Shown here: piece after piece, positions 9,062-18,151 of the stretch
Layout: each line of letters opens with the position of its first letter
Numbering within the stretch: position 1 is the first letter of the stretch
Origin: Xanthomonas indica
GTDB lineage: Bacteria; Pseudomonadota; Gammaproteobacteria; Xanthomonadales; Xanthomonadaceae
Direction: 5' to 3'
Length of the DNA stretch: 64,000 nt
NCBI RefSeq assembly: GCF_040529045.1
Contig: NZ_CP131914.1
Coordinates: 4,572,501-4,636,500, forward strand
The notes under the pieces: model-generated
What the model was told of the DNA's origin: nothing
The model's database searches: none
Seen by the model: the letters and a program-made list of their open reading frames with translations, nothing else
Position numbers and translations under genes: made by a program

Positions 9062-10398
9062 TGCCGGAGTGCGCCCTGCGCTGGCTGCGGCGTGGCCGAG
9101 GGCGACGCCGCGGCCGGCGCGGGGTGCGGCGGCGTTCGCAATTCGGCGATGGGCTGCGCGCCGGCGGACAGCTGCTGCCAACGGTCGTCGACGATCGTCG
9201 CCAGCCCGGCCGGGTGTTGGTCGAAATGGTGACCGCCGTGCAACACCACCACCTCCGCGCCGCGCGCGCGCAGTTGCGGGCAGAGCGTATCGGTTTCCTT
9301 GTCGCCGTACACGCACAGCAATTGCGCCGGGGCGATGCGCGCCAGCTCCGGCAGCACCGGCAGCGCGTCGTCGGCGTCGCCGAGATTGAACCAGCCGCGC
9401 ACGCGGATCTGGAAATCGGCCTTGTGCTCCAGGCCCAGCAATGCGACCAGGCCGACCTGCTCGCGCTGCGCCGGCGGCAGCCGGTTGACCATGAACGGCA
9501 GCGTGGTGGCGCCGAAGGAATAGCCGACCAGCAGGATCTTCTGCGGCCGCCAGCGCTGCTGGTAATAGGCGATGACCCGGCTCAGGTCGGCGCTGGCCCG
9601 CGCCGGCGGCTTGGCCCGCCAGAAGTAGCGCAGGCTGTCCCAGCCGACCACGGCGATGCCGCGGCGCTGCAAGGCCTCGGCCATGCCCTTGTCGATGTCG
9701 CGCCAGCCGCCGTCGCCGGACAGCACGATGGCCAGCGGCGCGCCCGGGATGGTCGACGGCAGTTCGGTCAGCGGCAGGTCGTCCAGCGCGCCGCCGCGGC
9801 CGCGCGCATGCAGGTGCGCGGCGACCCGTGCCGCCAGCGCAGCCTCCACGCCGCCGTCGGCCGGCGCCGCCACGGTGTCGACGAAGCCCTGCGCCGGGGT
9901 GGCGGCGGCAGTGCCGGCGCAGACCTCTGTCGGCGCCGGCGCCACGCCGATGGCGCCGCCCAGGGTCGCGGTGGGCGCGGCCCCGACGATGCGCTCAGCC
10001 AGCGTGGCGGCAGTCCCGGTGCCGGCCAGCACCGGCAGGTAGTAGTTGTCGCCGTGCAACTGCCGCTGCAGCCGCCGGCTCAACTGCTCGGCATCGTGCC
10101 AGGCCTTGTCGCACCCGTGGCCGCCACGGCGCAGGTGCTTGAGATAGCGCTGGCCGTCGACCACCGCGACCAGCGCGCCGCTGGCGGCGATGCGCTGCGC
10201 AGCGTCCTGCCGCTGCGCCGGGCTGCCGCTGGCCAGCAGGATCACCAGGCCCTGCGGCGCGCCCTGCGGATGCACCAGGGTGGCGCGGCCGTAGCCGCGG
10301 GCGTGCAGCGCCCCCGGCGGAAAGTAATAGCGCAGCAGCGCGTAGCCGCTCAGGCCCAGCACCACGCTCGTCAACAGCAACACGCGCAGGAATTTCAT
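9058..10398 (-). CDS. virJ: AcvB/VirJ-family virulence protein (alpha/beta hydrolase fold)
   Basis: A 446-residue periplasmic or membrane-anchored protein. An N-terminal hydrophobic segment (residues 4-23) is followed by an N-terminal lobe and then the VirJ domain proper from about residue 205, with LSGDGGWRDIDK, GWDSLRYFW-KPP, the nucleophile elbow VGYSFGA (Ser294) and a late GGHHFDQ His. Agrobacterium AcvB/VirJ supports T-DNA transfer, and AcvB hydrolyses lysyl-phosphatidylglycerol; no mprF-like gene is adjacent here. The MKFLRVLL start is preferred over a start 45 bp upstream. It is upstream of and coupled to the polygalacturonase gene. Confidence 0.85.
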   Translation of the reverse strand: MKFLRVLLLTSVVLGLSGYALLRYYFPPGALHARGYGRATLVHPQGAPQGLVILLASGSPAQRQDAAQRIAASGALVAVVDGQRYLKHLRRGGHGCDKAWHDAEQLSRRLQRQLHGDNYYLPVLAGTGTAATLAERIVGAAPTATLGGAIGVAPAPTEVCAGTAAATPAQGFVDTVAAPADGGVEAALAARVAAHLHARGRGGALDDLPLTELPSTIPGAPLAIVLSGDGGWRDIDKGMAEALQRRGIAVVGWDSLRYFWRAKPPARASADLSRVIAYYQQRWRPQKILLVGYSFGATTLPFMVNRLPPAQREQVGLVALLGLEHKADFQIRVRGWFNLGDADDALPVLPELARIAPAQLLCVYGDKETDTLCPQLRARGAEVVVLHGGHHFDQHPAGLATIVDDRWQQLSAGAQPIAELRTPPHPAPAAASPSATPQPAQGALRQ

Positions 10399-10723
10399 CG
10401 ACACGCATCCATCTCGGCCAGCGCCGAGCATCGGGACAACCACGGGAACGGCGAGGGAGCGGCGGACGACGCGGACGGACGGGCCAGGGCCCGGATCGGC
10501 GGATGCGCTGCGTGGGGTGCCTCGGCGATGTGGGCTGGGATGGATGCGCGGGGTCGCACCTGCCTGCCCGGAAGTTCCTGCACGCGTGTGGGCCGGGGGG
10601 AGCGGCGCGCGTCACGTGGCATCGGCGCGCATTGTGCGCAAGCGCGACACGCGCCGCAATCATGCGGCAACCTGTCTCGCGGGCGCGGTTAAGCCAGCGC
10701 GCGCCGGCCGCCGTACCGCTGGC
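10399..10723. other. Intergenic region between rodA and virJ
   Basis: 325 bp without a convincing gene on either strand. It should hold the end of the rod operon transcript and the virJ-polygalacturonase promoter. A weak imperfect hairpin (CCAGCG...CGCTGG) lies just past the rodA stop but lacks a T-tract. No REP or heptamer repeat is seen here. Confidence 0.6.
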
Positions 10724-11830
10724 TCAGTATCCGTGCACCGGACGATGCGCCTTCACCGCCATCACCAGGCCCAGCCCGGCCAGCAGCGACACCGCCGAGG
10801 TGCCGCCGTAGCTCATCAGCGGCATCGGCACGCCGACCACCGGCAGCAGCCCGGAGATCATGCCGCCGTTGACCAGCACGTAGACGAAGAAGGCCAGGCC
10901 GGTGGCGCCGGCCAGCAGCCGCGAGAAGGTGTCGCGTGCCTGCGAGGCGATCCACAGGCAGCGCCCGATGACGATCAGGTACAGGGTCAGCACCGTGGCC
11001 ACGCCGATCCAGCCGAACTCCTCGCTGAGCACGGAGAAGGCGAAGTCGGTGGTCTGCTCGGGAATGAAGTTCAGGTGCGACTGCGAGCCCAGGCCCCAGC
11101 CCTTGCCGTGCAGGCCGCCGGAGCCGATCGCGATCTTGGACTGGATGATGTTCCAGCCGGCGCCGAGCGCATCGTTCTCCGGATTGAGGAACATCATGAT
11201 GCGGTCCTTCTGGTAGGGCCGCAGCAGCCACAGCCAGGCCACCGGCGCGGCGGCGGCGACGCCGCCGACGGCGATGCCCACCCACCACCACGGCAGGCCG
11301 GCCAGCAGCAGCACGAAGCCGCCGCTGGCGGCGATCAGCACGCCGGTGCCGAAGTCCGGCTGCAGCATGATCAAGGCGGTGGGAATGCCGATGATGACCG
11401 CGCTGACCAGCACCGTGGGGATGCGCGGCGGCAGCGGCATGCGGTGCAGGTACCAGGCGACCATCATCGGCATGCTGATCTTCAGCAACTCGGCCGGCTG
11501 CAGGTAGAACACCTTCAGGTCCAGCCACTGCCGCCCGTACTTGCCGGTGCCGAGCACGAACACCGCCAGCAGCGGCAGCATCGACAGCGCGTAGATCAGC
11601 GGGGTCCAGGCGCGCAGGCGCAGCGCCGACACCCGCGACAGGCTCCACATCGCCGCCGCGCCGATCGCGAAACGCGCGCCCTGCGCCATCACCAGGTGCA
11701 TGCCGCCGGCGCTCTTGAGCACCGCCAGCCCCATCGCCATCAGCGCGCCCAGCGCCAGGCACAGCGGCCAGTCCAGGGTCCGGGTGAAGCGGCCGCCGAT
11801 CTCGACCAGCCAGCGCAGGAAATCCTTCAT
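10724..11830 (-). CDS. rodA: Peptidoglycan glycosyltransferase RodA (SEDS family)
   Basis: A 368-residue polytopic inner-membrane protein that polymerises lipid II in the elongasome together with PBP2. SEDS motifs are clear: LQPAELLKISMP, LIMLQPDFGTG, the extracellular catalytic loop with IQSKIAIGSGG and the Asp-containing NFIPEQTTDFAFSVLSEEFGWIG, and the terminal MPLMSYGGTSAV. The ATG at 11830 overlaps the mrdA stop (ATGA). It is the last gene of the mreB-C-D-mrdA-rodA operon. Confidence 0.96.
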   Translation of the reverse strand: MKDFLRWLVEIGGRFTRTLDWPLCLALGALMAMGLAVLKSAGGMHLVMAQGARFAIGAAAMWSLSRVSALRLRAWTPLIYALSMLPLLAVFVLGTGKYGRQWLDLKVFYLQPAELLKISMPMMVAWYLHRMPLPPRIPTVLVSAVIIGIPTALIMLQPDFGTGVLIAASGGFVLLLAGLPWWWVGIAVGGVAAAAPVAWLWLLRPYQKDRIMMFLNPENDALGAGWNIIQSKIAIGSGGLHGKGWGLGSQSHLNFIPEQTTDFAFSVLSEEFGWIGVATVLTLYLIVIGRCLWIASQARDTFSRLLAGATGLAFFVYVLVNGGMISGLLPVVGVPMPLMSYGGTSAVSLLAGLGLVMAVKAHRPVHGY

Positions 11831-13887
11831 CGCTCGTCCGGAATCTCGTCGGGGATCGGTGGCGGCGCGGACGGCAGCGGCACCGCCGCGGCATCCACCT
11901 CGGCCTGGCCGATCAGCACAGGGCGTTCGCCGGCGGCCAGCGCCACCGCATCGGCGGCGGCGCGCGAGCCCGGATCCTCGGCGTAGTACAGGTGGCTGCC
12001 GAACGCGGTGGCGCCGCGCAGGCTGTCCAGCGGCTCGACCCCGGGCGGCAGCCGGCCGAGCAACCAGGCATCGAAGATCTTGCGCGCGATCGGCGCGGCG
12101 GTGCTGGCGCCGTAGCCGCCGCCCTCCACCGCGATCGCCAGGGCGATGGTCGGCCGCTCGGCCGGCGCGAAGCCCTCGAACAGCGAACGGTGGCGCAGGT
12201 GCATCGGCAGGCTGCGCGGATCGACCGCGGCGATGCCCTTGCGGCTGACCACCTGCGCGGTGCCGGTCTTGCCGGCCATCTGGTACGGCGCGCCGACGGT
12301 GATGGAATAGCCGCTGCCGCCCGGGCGCATGGTGTCCATCATGCCTTCGCGCACCGCCTGCAGATTGCTGGGGTTGTCGCTGATCGGCTTGCTCGTGCCC
12401 GGCTGCACCGGCGCCCACGGCTGGTCGAAGGCCTGGCGCGTGGCCATCACCAGGTGCGGCGTGCGCAACTGCCCATCGGCGATGCCGGCGACCCCGCGCA
12501 CCAGTTGCAGCGGCGTCACCTTCCAGTCGCCCTGGCCGATGGCGATGTTGACCGTGTCGCCGGGGTACCAGGCCTCCTTGCGGCTCTTGGCCTTGTACGC
12601 CGGCGACGGCACGATGCCGCCGGTCTCGCCGACCAGGTCGATGCCGGTGGGCACGCCGAAGCCGTAGCGGGTCATGTACTGGTCGACCTTGGTGATGCCC
12701 ATGTCGATGGCCAGCTTGTAGTAGTAGGTGTTCACCGATTGCGCGATGGACTTGCGCAGGTCGGTCCAGCCATGGCCGCCGCGGTGCGAGTCGCCCCAGC
12801 CGCGACTGACCCCGGGCAGGTAGAACATGCCGGTGGAGAGGATCTTGTCCTCCGGGCGGCGGGTGCCGCTGTCCAGGCCGGCCAGGCCCATGAACGGCTT
12901 GATGGTGGAGCCAGGCGCCACGCCACCCAGCACCAGGCGGTTGAACTGCGGCCGCGACGGGTCGCTGTTGAGCGCCTGGAAATCGGCGTGGGAGATGCCG
13001 TTGACGAACAGGTTGGGGTCGTAGGACGGCAGGCTGACCATGGCCAGGATCTCGCCGGTGCGCGGATCGATGGCGATGGCCGAGCCCTGGTAGTCGCCGA
13101 ACGCGGCGACCATGGCGCGCTGCAGGTCGGCGTCGATGGACAGGCGCAGGTCGGCGCCGGACTGCGCCGGTACCCGGCCGACGGTGCGGATCGCGCGGCC
13201 CTGCACGTTGGTCTCGACCTGCTCGTAGCCGACCTTGCCGCGCAGTTCCTCCTCGTAATAGCGCTCCAGCCCGGACTTGCCGATGTGGGTCAGCGCGGCG
13301 TTGCCCTCGCCCAGCGCCTCCAGGTCCTTCTCGTCGATGCGGCCGACATAGCCGATGACGTGCGCGAACAGGTCGCCGTAGGGGTAGTGCCGGGTCAGGT
13401 AGGGCTCCAGCTCCACGCCCGGGAAGCGCCAGCGGTCCACCGCGAAGCGCGCCCGCTCCTCCTCGCTGACGCGCAGCTTCAGGGTGATCGGGCGGAAGCT
13501 GCGGCTGGCCTTGCGCGCGGCCTGGAAGCGCTCGATGTCTTCCGGCGACAGCGCGATGACCTTGCCCAGCTCGGCCAGCAGCGCGTCCATGTCGGCGACC
13601 TTGTCCGGGGTCACGTCGAGCCGGAACGCGGGGACGTTCTCGGCCAGCAGGCGGCCGTTGCGGTCGTAGATCATGCCGCGCCCGGGCACCACCGGCCGCG
13701 GCTTGATGCGGTTGGCATCGGAGCGGGTGGCGTAGACGTCGTGGTCCAGCACCTGCAGCTTGAAGTACCAGCCGCCCAGGCCCAGCAACGCCACCAGCAC
13801 GCCAAGAAAGCCCAGCGCCGCGCGCCGCCGGAACTGCTCGGCCTCGGCGTGCGGGTTCTTCTGCGCGCGGCGCGGATGCAGGGCCAT
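11827..13887 (-). CDS. mrdA: Penicillin-binding protein 2, DD-transpeptidase
   Basis: A 686-residue monofunctional transpeptidase that cross-links new peptidoglycan for cell elongation. One N-terminal transmembrane helix (about 22-43) anchors it, and the pedestal domain starts near RPVVPGRGMIYDRNG. Active-site motifs are Ser327 in GSTIK, Ser384-Val-Asn386, and Lys540-Thr-Gly. The C-terminus is Pro-rich. It starts 2 bp after the mreD stop and overlaps rodA, so the pair is probably translated in step. Confidence 0.96.
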   Translation of the reverse strand: MALHPRRAQKNPHAEAEQFRRRAALGFLGVLVALLGLGGWYFKLQVLDHDVYATRSDANRIKPRPVVPGRGMIYDRNGRLLAENVPAFRLDVTPDKVADMDALLAELGKVIALSPEDIERFQAARKASRSFRPITLKLRVSEEERARFAVDRWRFPGVELEPYLTRHYPYGDLFAHVIGYVGRIDEKDLEALGEGNAALTHIGKSGLERYYEEELRGKVGYEQVETNVQGRAIRTVGRVPAQSGADLRLSIDADLQRAMVAAFGDYQGSAIAIDPRTGEILAMVSLPSYDPNLFVNGISHADFQALNSDPSRPQFNRLVLGGVAPGSTIKPFMGLAGLDSGTRRPEDKILSTGMFYLPGVSRGWGDSHRGGHGWTDLRKSIAQSVNTYYYKLAIDMGITKVDQYMTRYGFGVPTGIDLVGETGGIVPSPAYKAKSRKEAWYPGDTVNIAIGQGDWKVTPLQLVRGVAGIADGQLRTPHLVMATRQAFDQPWAPVQPGTSKPISDNPSNLQAVREGMMDTMRPGGSGYSITVGAPYQMAGKTGTAQVVSRKGIAAVDPRSLPMHLRHRSLFEGFAPAERPTIALAIAVEGGGYGASTAAPIARKIFDAWLLGRLPPGVEPLDSLRGATAFGSHLYYAEDPGSRAAADAVALAAGERPVLIGQAEVDAAAVPLPSAPPPIPDEIPDER

Positions 13888-13888
13888 G

Positions 13889-14374
13889 CTACTTGCTCCG
13901 CCGGCCCAGCCGCAGCGCGTCCAGCAGCACGAACAGCGGCGGCCACAGCGCCATGCCCAGCAGCGGCGCCCACCAGTAGTTCCACGGCAGCGTCGGCTCG
14001 CCGACCGCCAGGTGCACCGCCGCGGCGACGATGCGGTCGTTGACCAGCAGGCCGCCGATCGCCAGCGCCTGCTGCGACATCGGGAAGAAGCGGATGCGCG
14101 CGCGGAAGCGCTGCAGGATGAAGCTCAGGATCACCAGCCGCAGCGCCTGCTCGCCCAGCACCCCGCCGTACAGCAGATCGGCCAGCACCCCGACCGCGAA
14201 GGCGAAGCCCAGCCCGACCTTGTCCGGCGTCTCGATCACCCAGTACGCCACCACCAGCGCCAGCCAGTACGGCCGCAGCGGCTGCACCACCAGCGGCAAC
14301 GGCATCAACCCCAGCAACAGCGCCACGATCACGCTGACCGGGAGCACCCAGCCCTTGCTGCGCAGGCGGCTCAT
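13889..14374 (-). CDS. mreD: Rod shape-determining protein MreD
   Basis: A 161-residue polytopic inner-membrane protein with about five or six hydrophobic segments; it helps the MreBCD complex position the elongation machinery. Family-like segments include PYWLALVVAYWVIETPDKVGLGFAFAVGVLADLLYGGVLGEQAL. Its ATG overlaps the mreC stop (ATGA), and mreC carries a heptamer repeat tract just upstream of this junction (14399-14430), so copy-number changes there would disturb mreD translation. Confidence 0.93.
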   Translation of the reverse strand: MSRLRSKGWVLPVSVIVALLLGLMPLPLVVQPLRPYWLALVVAYWVIETPDKVGLGFAFAVGVLADLLYGGVLGEQALRLVILSFILQRFRARIRFFPMSQQALAIGGLLVNDRIVAAAVHLAVGEPTLPWNYWWAPLLGMALWPPLFVLLDALRLGRRSK

Positions 14375-15462
14375 TGTTGCGTCTCCTGCGGAGACGCCGG
14401 GATTGGGGATTGGGGATTGGGGATTGGGGAAGGCGCTGGCGGCTTGGGGGCTGCGGACGCGGCCGCGGGCCGTGCACGCGGCTGGTCGCCGGTGCCCTGC
14501 GAAGGCGTCGCCTGCTGAGAGGGGGACACCGGCTGCGTGGTCGCCGCCGGCATTCCATGTCCGTCGCCGACGCCAGTAGCGCCGCTTTTCACCAATCCCG
14601 ACTCCCGAATCCCCAATCCCGTTGCCGCGGCCGAAGGCCGCAGCAACAACACATCCCGCCCCCGGTCCAGCTTCGCCGCCGGCTTCAGTTCGCCGACCAG
14701 GAAGGCGTGGGTGTCGTCCGGGCGCAGGGCGGAGATGGTGCCGACCGGGAAGCCGGCCGGGAAGCGGCCGCCCAGGCCGGAGGTGACGATCTCGTCGCCC
14801 ACCTCGACCCCGGCGCTGAGCGGGATGTCGCGCAGCTCCAGGCTGCCGCCGCGGCCGTAGACGATCAGGCGCACGCCGTTGCGCGCCACCGTCACCGGCA
14901 CCGCGTGGTCGGGGTCGGTCAACAGCAGCACGGTGGAGTGCAGCGGGGTCACCGCGATCACCTGGCCCATCAGGCCGCCGGCGTCGATCACCGCCTGGCC
15001 GACGTGCACGCCGTCACGACTGCCGGCGTCGAGCACCAGCCGCTGCCGGGTCGGGTCCAGGTCGATGTCCAGGATCGGCGCCAGCTGCACGTCCAGGCCG
15101 CGGCGCTCGGCCACGCCCAGCAGTTCGCGCAGCTGCGCGTTGTCCAGCGCCGCGGTCTGCAGCCGGGTCAGGCGCGCCTTGGCGATCAGCAGCTCGTTGC
15201 GCAACGCGCGGTTTTCCTTGACCAACTGCGCGTGACTGGCCGCGTTCTCCTGCACCTGGGTGCCCAGCCGCCCGGGCAGGCCGGCCAGCGCCCAGATCGG
15301 CTGCACCAGCACCGTGGCCTGGCTGCGCAGGCGGGCCAGCCAGTCGGCCTGCGCGTCGAGCACGATCAGCACCAGCGCCAGCGCCAGGTAGACCAGCAGG
15401 CGCGGCGTGCTGGCGGATTCGCCGGGGCGGGCGGTGACGGGAGGACCGGCGTAAGGAGGCAC
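14371..15462 (-). CDS. mreC: Rod shape-determining protein MreC with repeat-derived C-terminal tail
   Basis: A 363-residue periplasmic scaffold of the elongasome. One transmembrane helix (LLVYLALALVLIVL), a coiled coil (about residues 60-110) and the beta-barrel domain (LDIDLDPTRQRLVLDAGSRDGV, GLMGQVI, GDEIVTSGLGGRFPAGFPVG) are all present. The start is the GTG at 15462, preceded by no overlapping gene; family N-termini begin MPPYAGPP. Residues about 281-355 (14399-14620) are encoded by an inverted pair of the dispersed GGGATTG-type repeats, giving an Ala/Pro-rich tail that ends PIPNPQSPIP. The tail is probably dispensable and a recent addition. Confidence 0.93.
   Translation of the reverse strand: MPPYAGPPVTARPGESASTPRLLVYLALALVLIVLDAQADWLARLRSQATVLVQPIWALAGLPGRLGTQVQENAASHAQLVKENRALRNELLIAKARLTRLQTAALDNAQLRELLGVAERRGLDVQLAPILDIDLDPTRQRLVLDAGSRDGVHVGQAVIDAGGLMGQVIAVTPLHSTVLLLTDPDHAVPVTVARNGVRLIVYGRGGSLELRDIPLSAGVEVGDEIVTSGLGGRFPAGFPVGTISALRPDDTHAFLVGELKPAAKLDRGRDVLLLRPSAAATGLGIRESGLVKSGATGVGDGHGMPAATTQPVSPSQQATPSQGTGDQPRARPAAASAAPKPPAPSPIPNPQSPIPASPQETQQ
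14399..14430 (+). repeat. Heptamer tract (GGGATTG) inside the 3' end of mreC
   Basis: About 4.5 head-to-tail copies of GGGATTG, read in the minus-strand mreC frame as a 7-residue pattern. It lies 25-59 bp before the mreC stop and mreD start. Because the unit is not a multiple of three, gain or loss of a unit would shift the frame. Confidence 0.9.
14592..14620 (-). repeat. Inverted partner of the mreC heptamer element
   Basis: CCAATCCC/CGAATCCCC-type repeats in the orientation opposite to 14399-14430, forming an imperfect long inverted repeat with it. In mreC it encodes the stretch GLGIRESGLVKSG. Confidence 0.8.
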
Positions 15463-15470
15463 GGTTAGAG

Positions 15471-15624
15471 CCGGGAATGGGGAATCGGGAGTGGAGAATC
15501 GGAACGCAATGGCGCGCTCCCGGCGCGATCGGGCCGGGGCGCAGGCAGGCGAGTGGAGACGGCGCCGGCAGGGCAGCGTCGGAGGGGCCATTCTATTCCC
15601 CATTCCCCACTGCCCATTCCCGGC
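15471..15624. repeat. Inverted pair of heptamer-type repeats between mreC and mreB
   Basis: The left arm (15471-15503, GGGAATGGGGAATCGGGAG) and the right arm (15587-15624, ATTCCCCATTCCCCACTGC) are imperfect reverse complements about 84 bp apart. The transcribed spacer between mreB and mreC would fold into a long hairpin. Confidence 0.75.
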
Positions 15625-15631
15625 CTCACAT

Positions 15632-16747
<1,116 letters not shown>

Positions 16748-16749
16748 CT

Positions 16750-16778
16750 AGCCTAGCAATCCGCCTGGGTGCGGGCAA
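16750..16778 (-). promoter_or_regulatory. Possible sigma-70 promoter of mreB
   Basis: TTGCCC and TAGGCT are separated by 17 bp on the minus strand, about 75-100 bp upstream of the mreB ATG. The match is weak (4/6 and 3/6), so this is a suggestion only. Confidence 0.3.
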
Positions 16779-16938
16779 GGAAAATTCTCGCTAAAACCGA
16801 GCGTTGCGCGGCATTGCCGGGACCGCCACGGATCGTGGTTCTGGCCCTGCCGGGCCGCAGCCGTTACCCTTTGCGCCGCGGCGACCCCGCCCCTCGCCCG
16901 CCTGAATGCGGGCTCATCCCTCCGCCAAGGCCTGCCCG

Positions 16939-17871
16939 ATGTCTGCACTGATCTGTGGTTCTCTCGCTTACGACACCATCATGGTGTTCCCGGACCAGTT
17001 CAAGAACCACATCCTGCCGGACAAGGTGCACATCCTGAACGTGTCGTTCCTGGTGCCGCGGATGCGCCGCGAATTCGGCGGCTGCGCCGGCAACATCGCC
17101 TACAACCTGCACCTGCTGGGCGGCCACCCGATCCCGATGGGCACCGTGGGCCAGGACTTCGGCCCGTACCGCGAGCATTTCCAGGCGCTGGGCATCGACC
17201 TGTCGCGGGTCAAGGTGATCGAGGAACTGTTCACCCCGCAGGCGTTCATCACCACCGACCACGACAACAACCAGATCACCGCCTTCCACCCAGGGGCGAT
17301 GATGCGCAGCTACGAGAACCACGTGAAGGACGTGCCGGGCGTGACCCTGGGCCTGGTCGGCCCGGACGGGCGCGAGGGCATGATCCAGAACGCCGAGGAG
17401 TTCAGCGCCGGCGGCGTGCCGTTCATCTTCGACCCCGGCCAGGCCATGCCGCTGTTCAACGGCCCGGAGCTGCGCCAGTTCATCGAGCAGGCCGACTACG
17501 TGGTGGTCAACGACTACGAGTCCAACCTGCTGCAGGAGCGCACCGGCTGGGACGAGAAGGACATCGTCTCGCGCGTGCAGGCCTACATCACCACCCAGGG
17601 CCCGAAGGGCGCGCTGGTGCACACCCCCGAGAAGACCTACGACATCCCGCCGGCGCACGAGCGCCGCGTGGTCGACCCCACCGGCTGCGGCGACGCCTTC
17701 CGCGCCGGCCTGATCTTCGGCATCCAGCGCGGCTGCGACTGGCTGACCATCGGCCGCATGGGCAACCTGATGGGCGCCCTGAAGGTCGAGCACCCCGGCA
17801 CCCAGAACCAGCGCTTCGACTTCGACGAGTTCAACGACCAGTTCAAGCAGCAATTCGGCTACGCGTTGTAA
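16939..17871 (+). CDS. PfkB-family carbohydrate/adenosine kinase
   Basis: A 310-residue ribokinase-fold enzyme, usually annotated in Xanthomonas as adenosine kinase. It begins ALICGSLAYDTIM, has the substrate-site GGCAGNIAYNLHLLGG motif, and the anion-hole/catalytic motif DPTGCGDAFRAGL with base Asp252. The common DTxGAGD is DPTGCGD here. The start at 16939 is chosen because homologues begin MSALICGSLA; an in-frame ATG 33 bp upstream exists. It is divergent from mreB and followed by an intrinsic terminator. The exact nucleoside or sugar substrate cannot be told. Confidence 0.85.
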   Translation: MSALICGSLAYDTIMVFPDQFKNHILPDKVHILNVSFLVPRMRREFGGCAGNIAYNLHLLGGHPIPMGTVGQDFGPYREHFQALGIDLSRVKVIEELFTPQAFITTDHDNNQITAFHPGAMMRSYENHVKDVPGVTLGLVGPDGREGMIQNAEEFSAGGVPFIFDPGQAMPLFNGPELRQFIEQADYVVVNDYESNLLQERTGWDEKDIVSRVQAYITTQGPKGALVHTPEKTYDIPPAHERRVVDPTGCGDAFRAGLIFGIQRGCDWLTIGRMGNLMGALKVEHPGTQNQRFDFDEFNDQFKQQFGYAL

Positions 17872-17900
17872 GGCTGGGATGATCAGCCATTCGGCTGCTG

Positions 17901-18077
17901 AAAAGCCGGGAGTCGGGATTGGGGAGTCGCAAAAGCAGGAAGCCGGCGCCTTGAAGCCACGAAGAACCGCGCGATCGCGCGGTTTTTTCATTTTGGCCGC
18001 AGCGCGAACGGTATCCACACCAGCCAAGCCGCTCTTGCCATTCCCCAATCCCGACTCCCAAATCCCCGCTTTTGCTG
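17901..18077. repeat. Inverted heptamer-type arms flanking the kinase terminator
   Basis: The left arm 17901-17939 (GGGAGTCGGGATTGGGGAG, then GCAAAAGC) is mirrored by the right arm 18039-18077 (CCCCAATCCCGACTCCC, then GCTTTTGC). The terminator at 17965-17988 lies in the central segment. The rest of the 280-bp gap before the sigma-54 activator gene shows no gene. Confidence 0.8.
17965..17988 (+). terminator. Rho-independent terminator after the PfkB kinase
   Basis: AACCGCGCG-AT-CGCGCGGTT, a near-perfect stem, runs into TTTTTT. It sits about 95 bp past the kinase stop. Confidence 0.9.
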
Positions 18078-18151
18078 CACTGCGGTTTGAGCCCGGCATC
18101 CGATTGTGCGTCACTGGCGGCCTGATCCGGGGTCGGATCGAGGGGCGCCAC

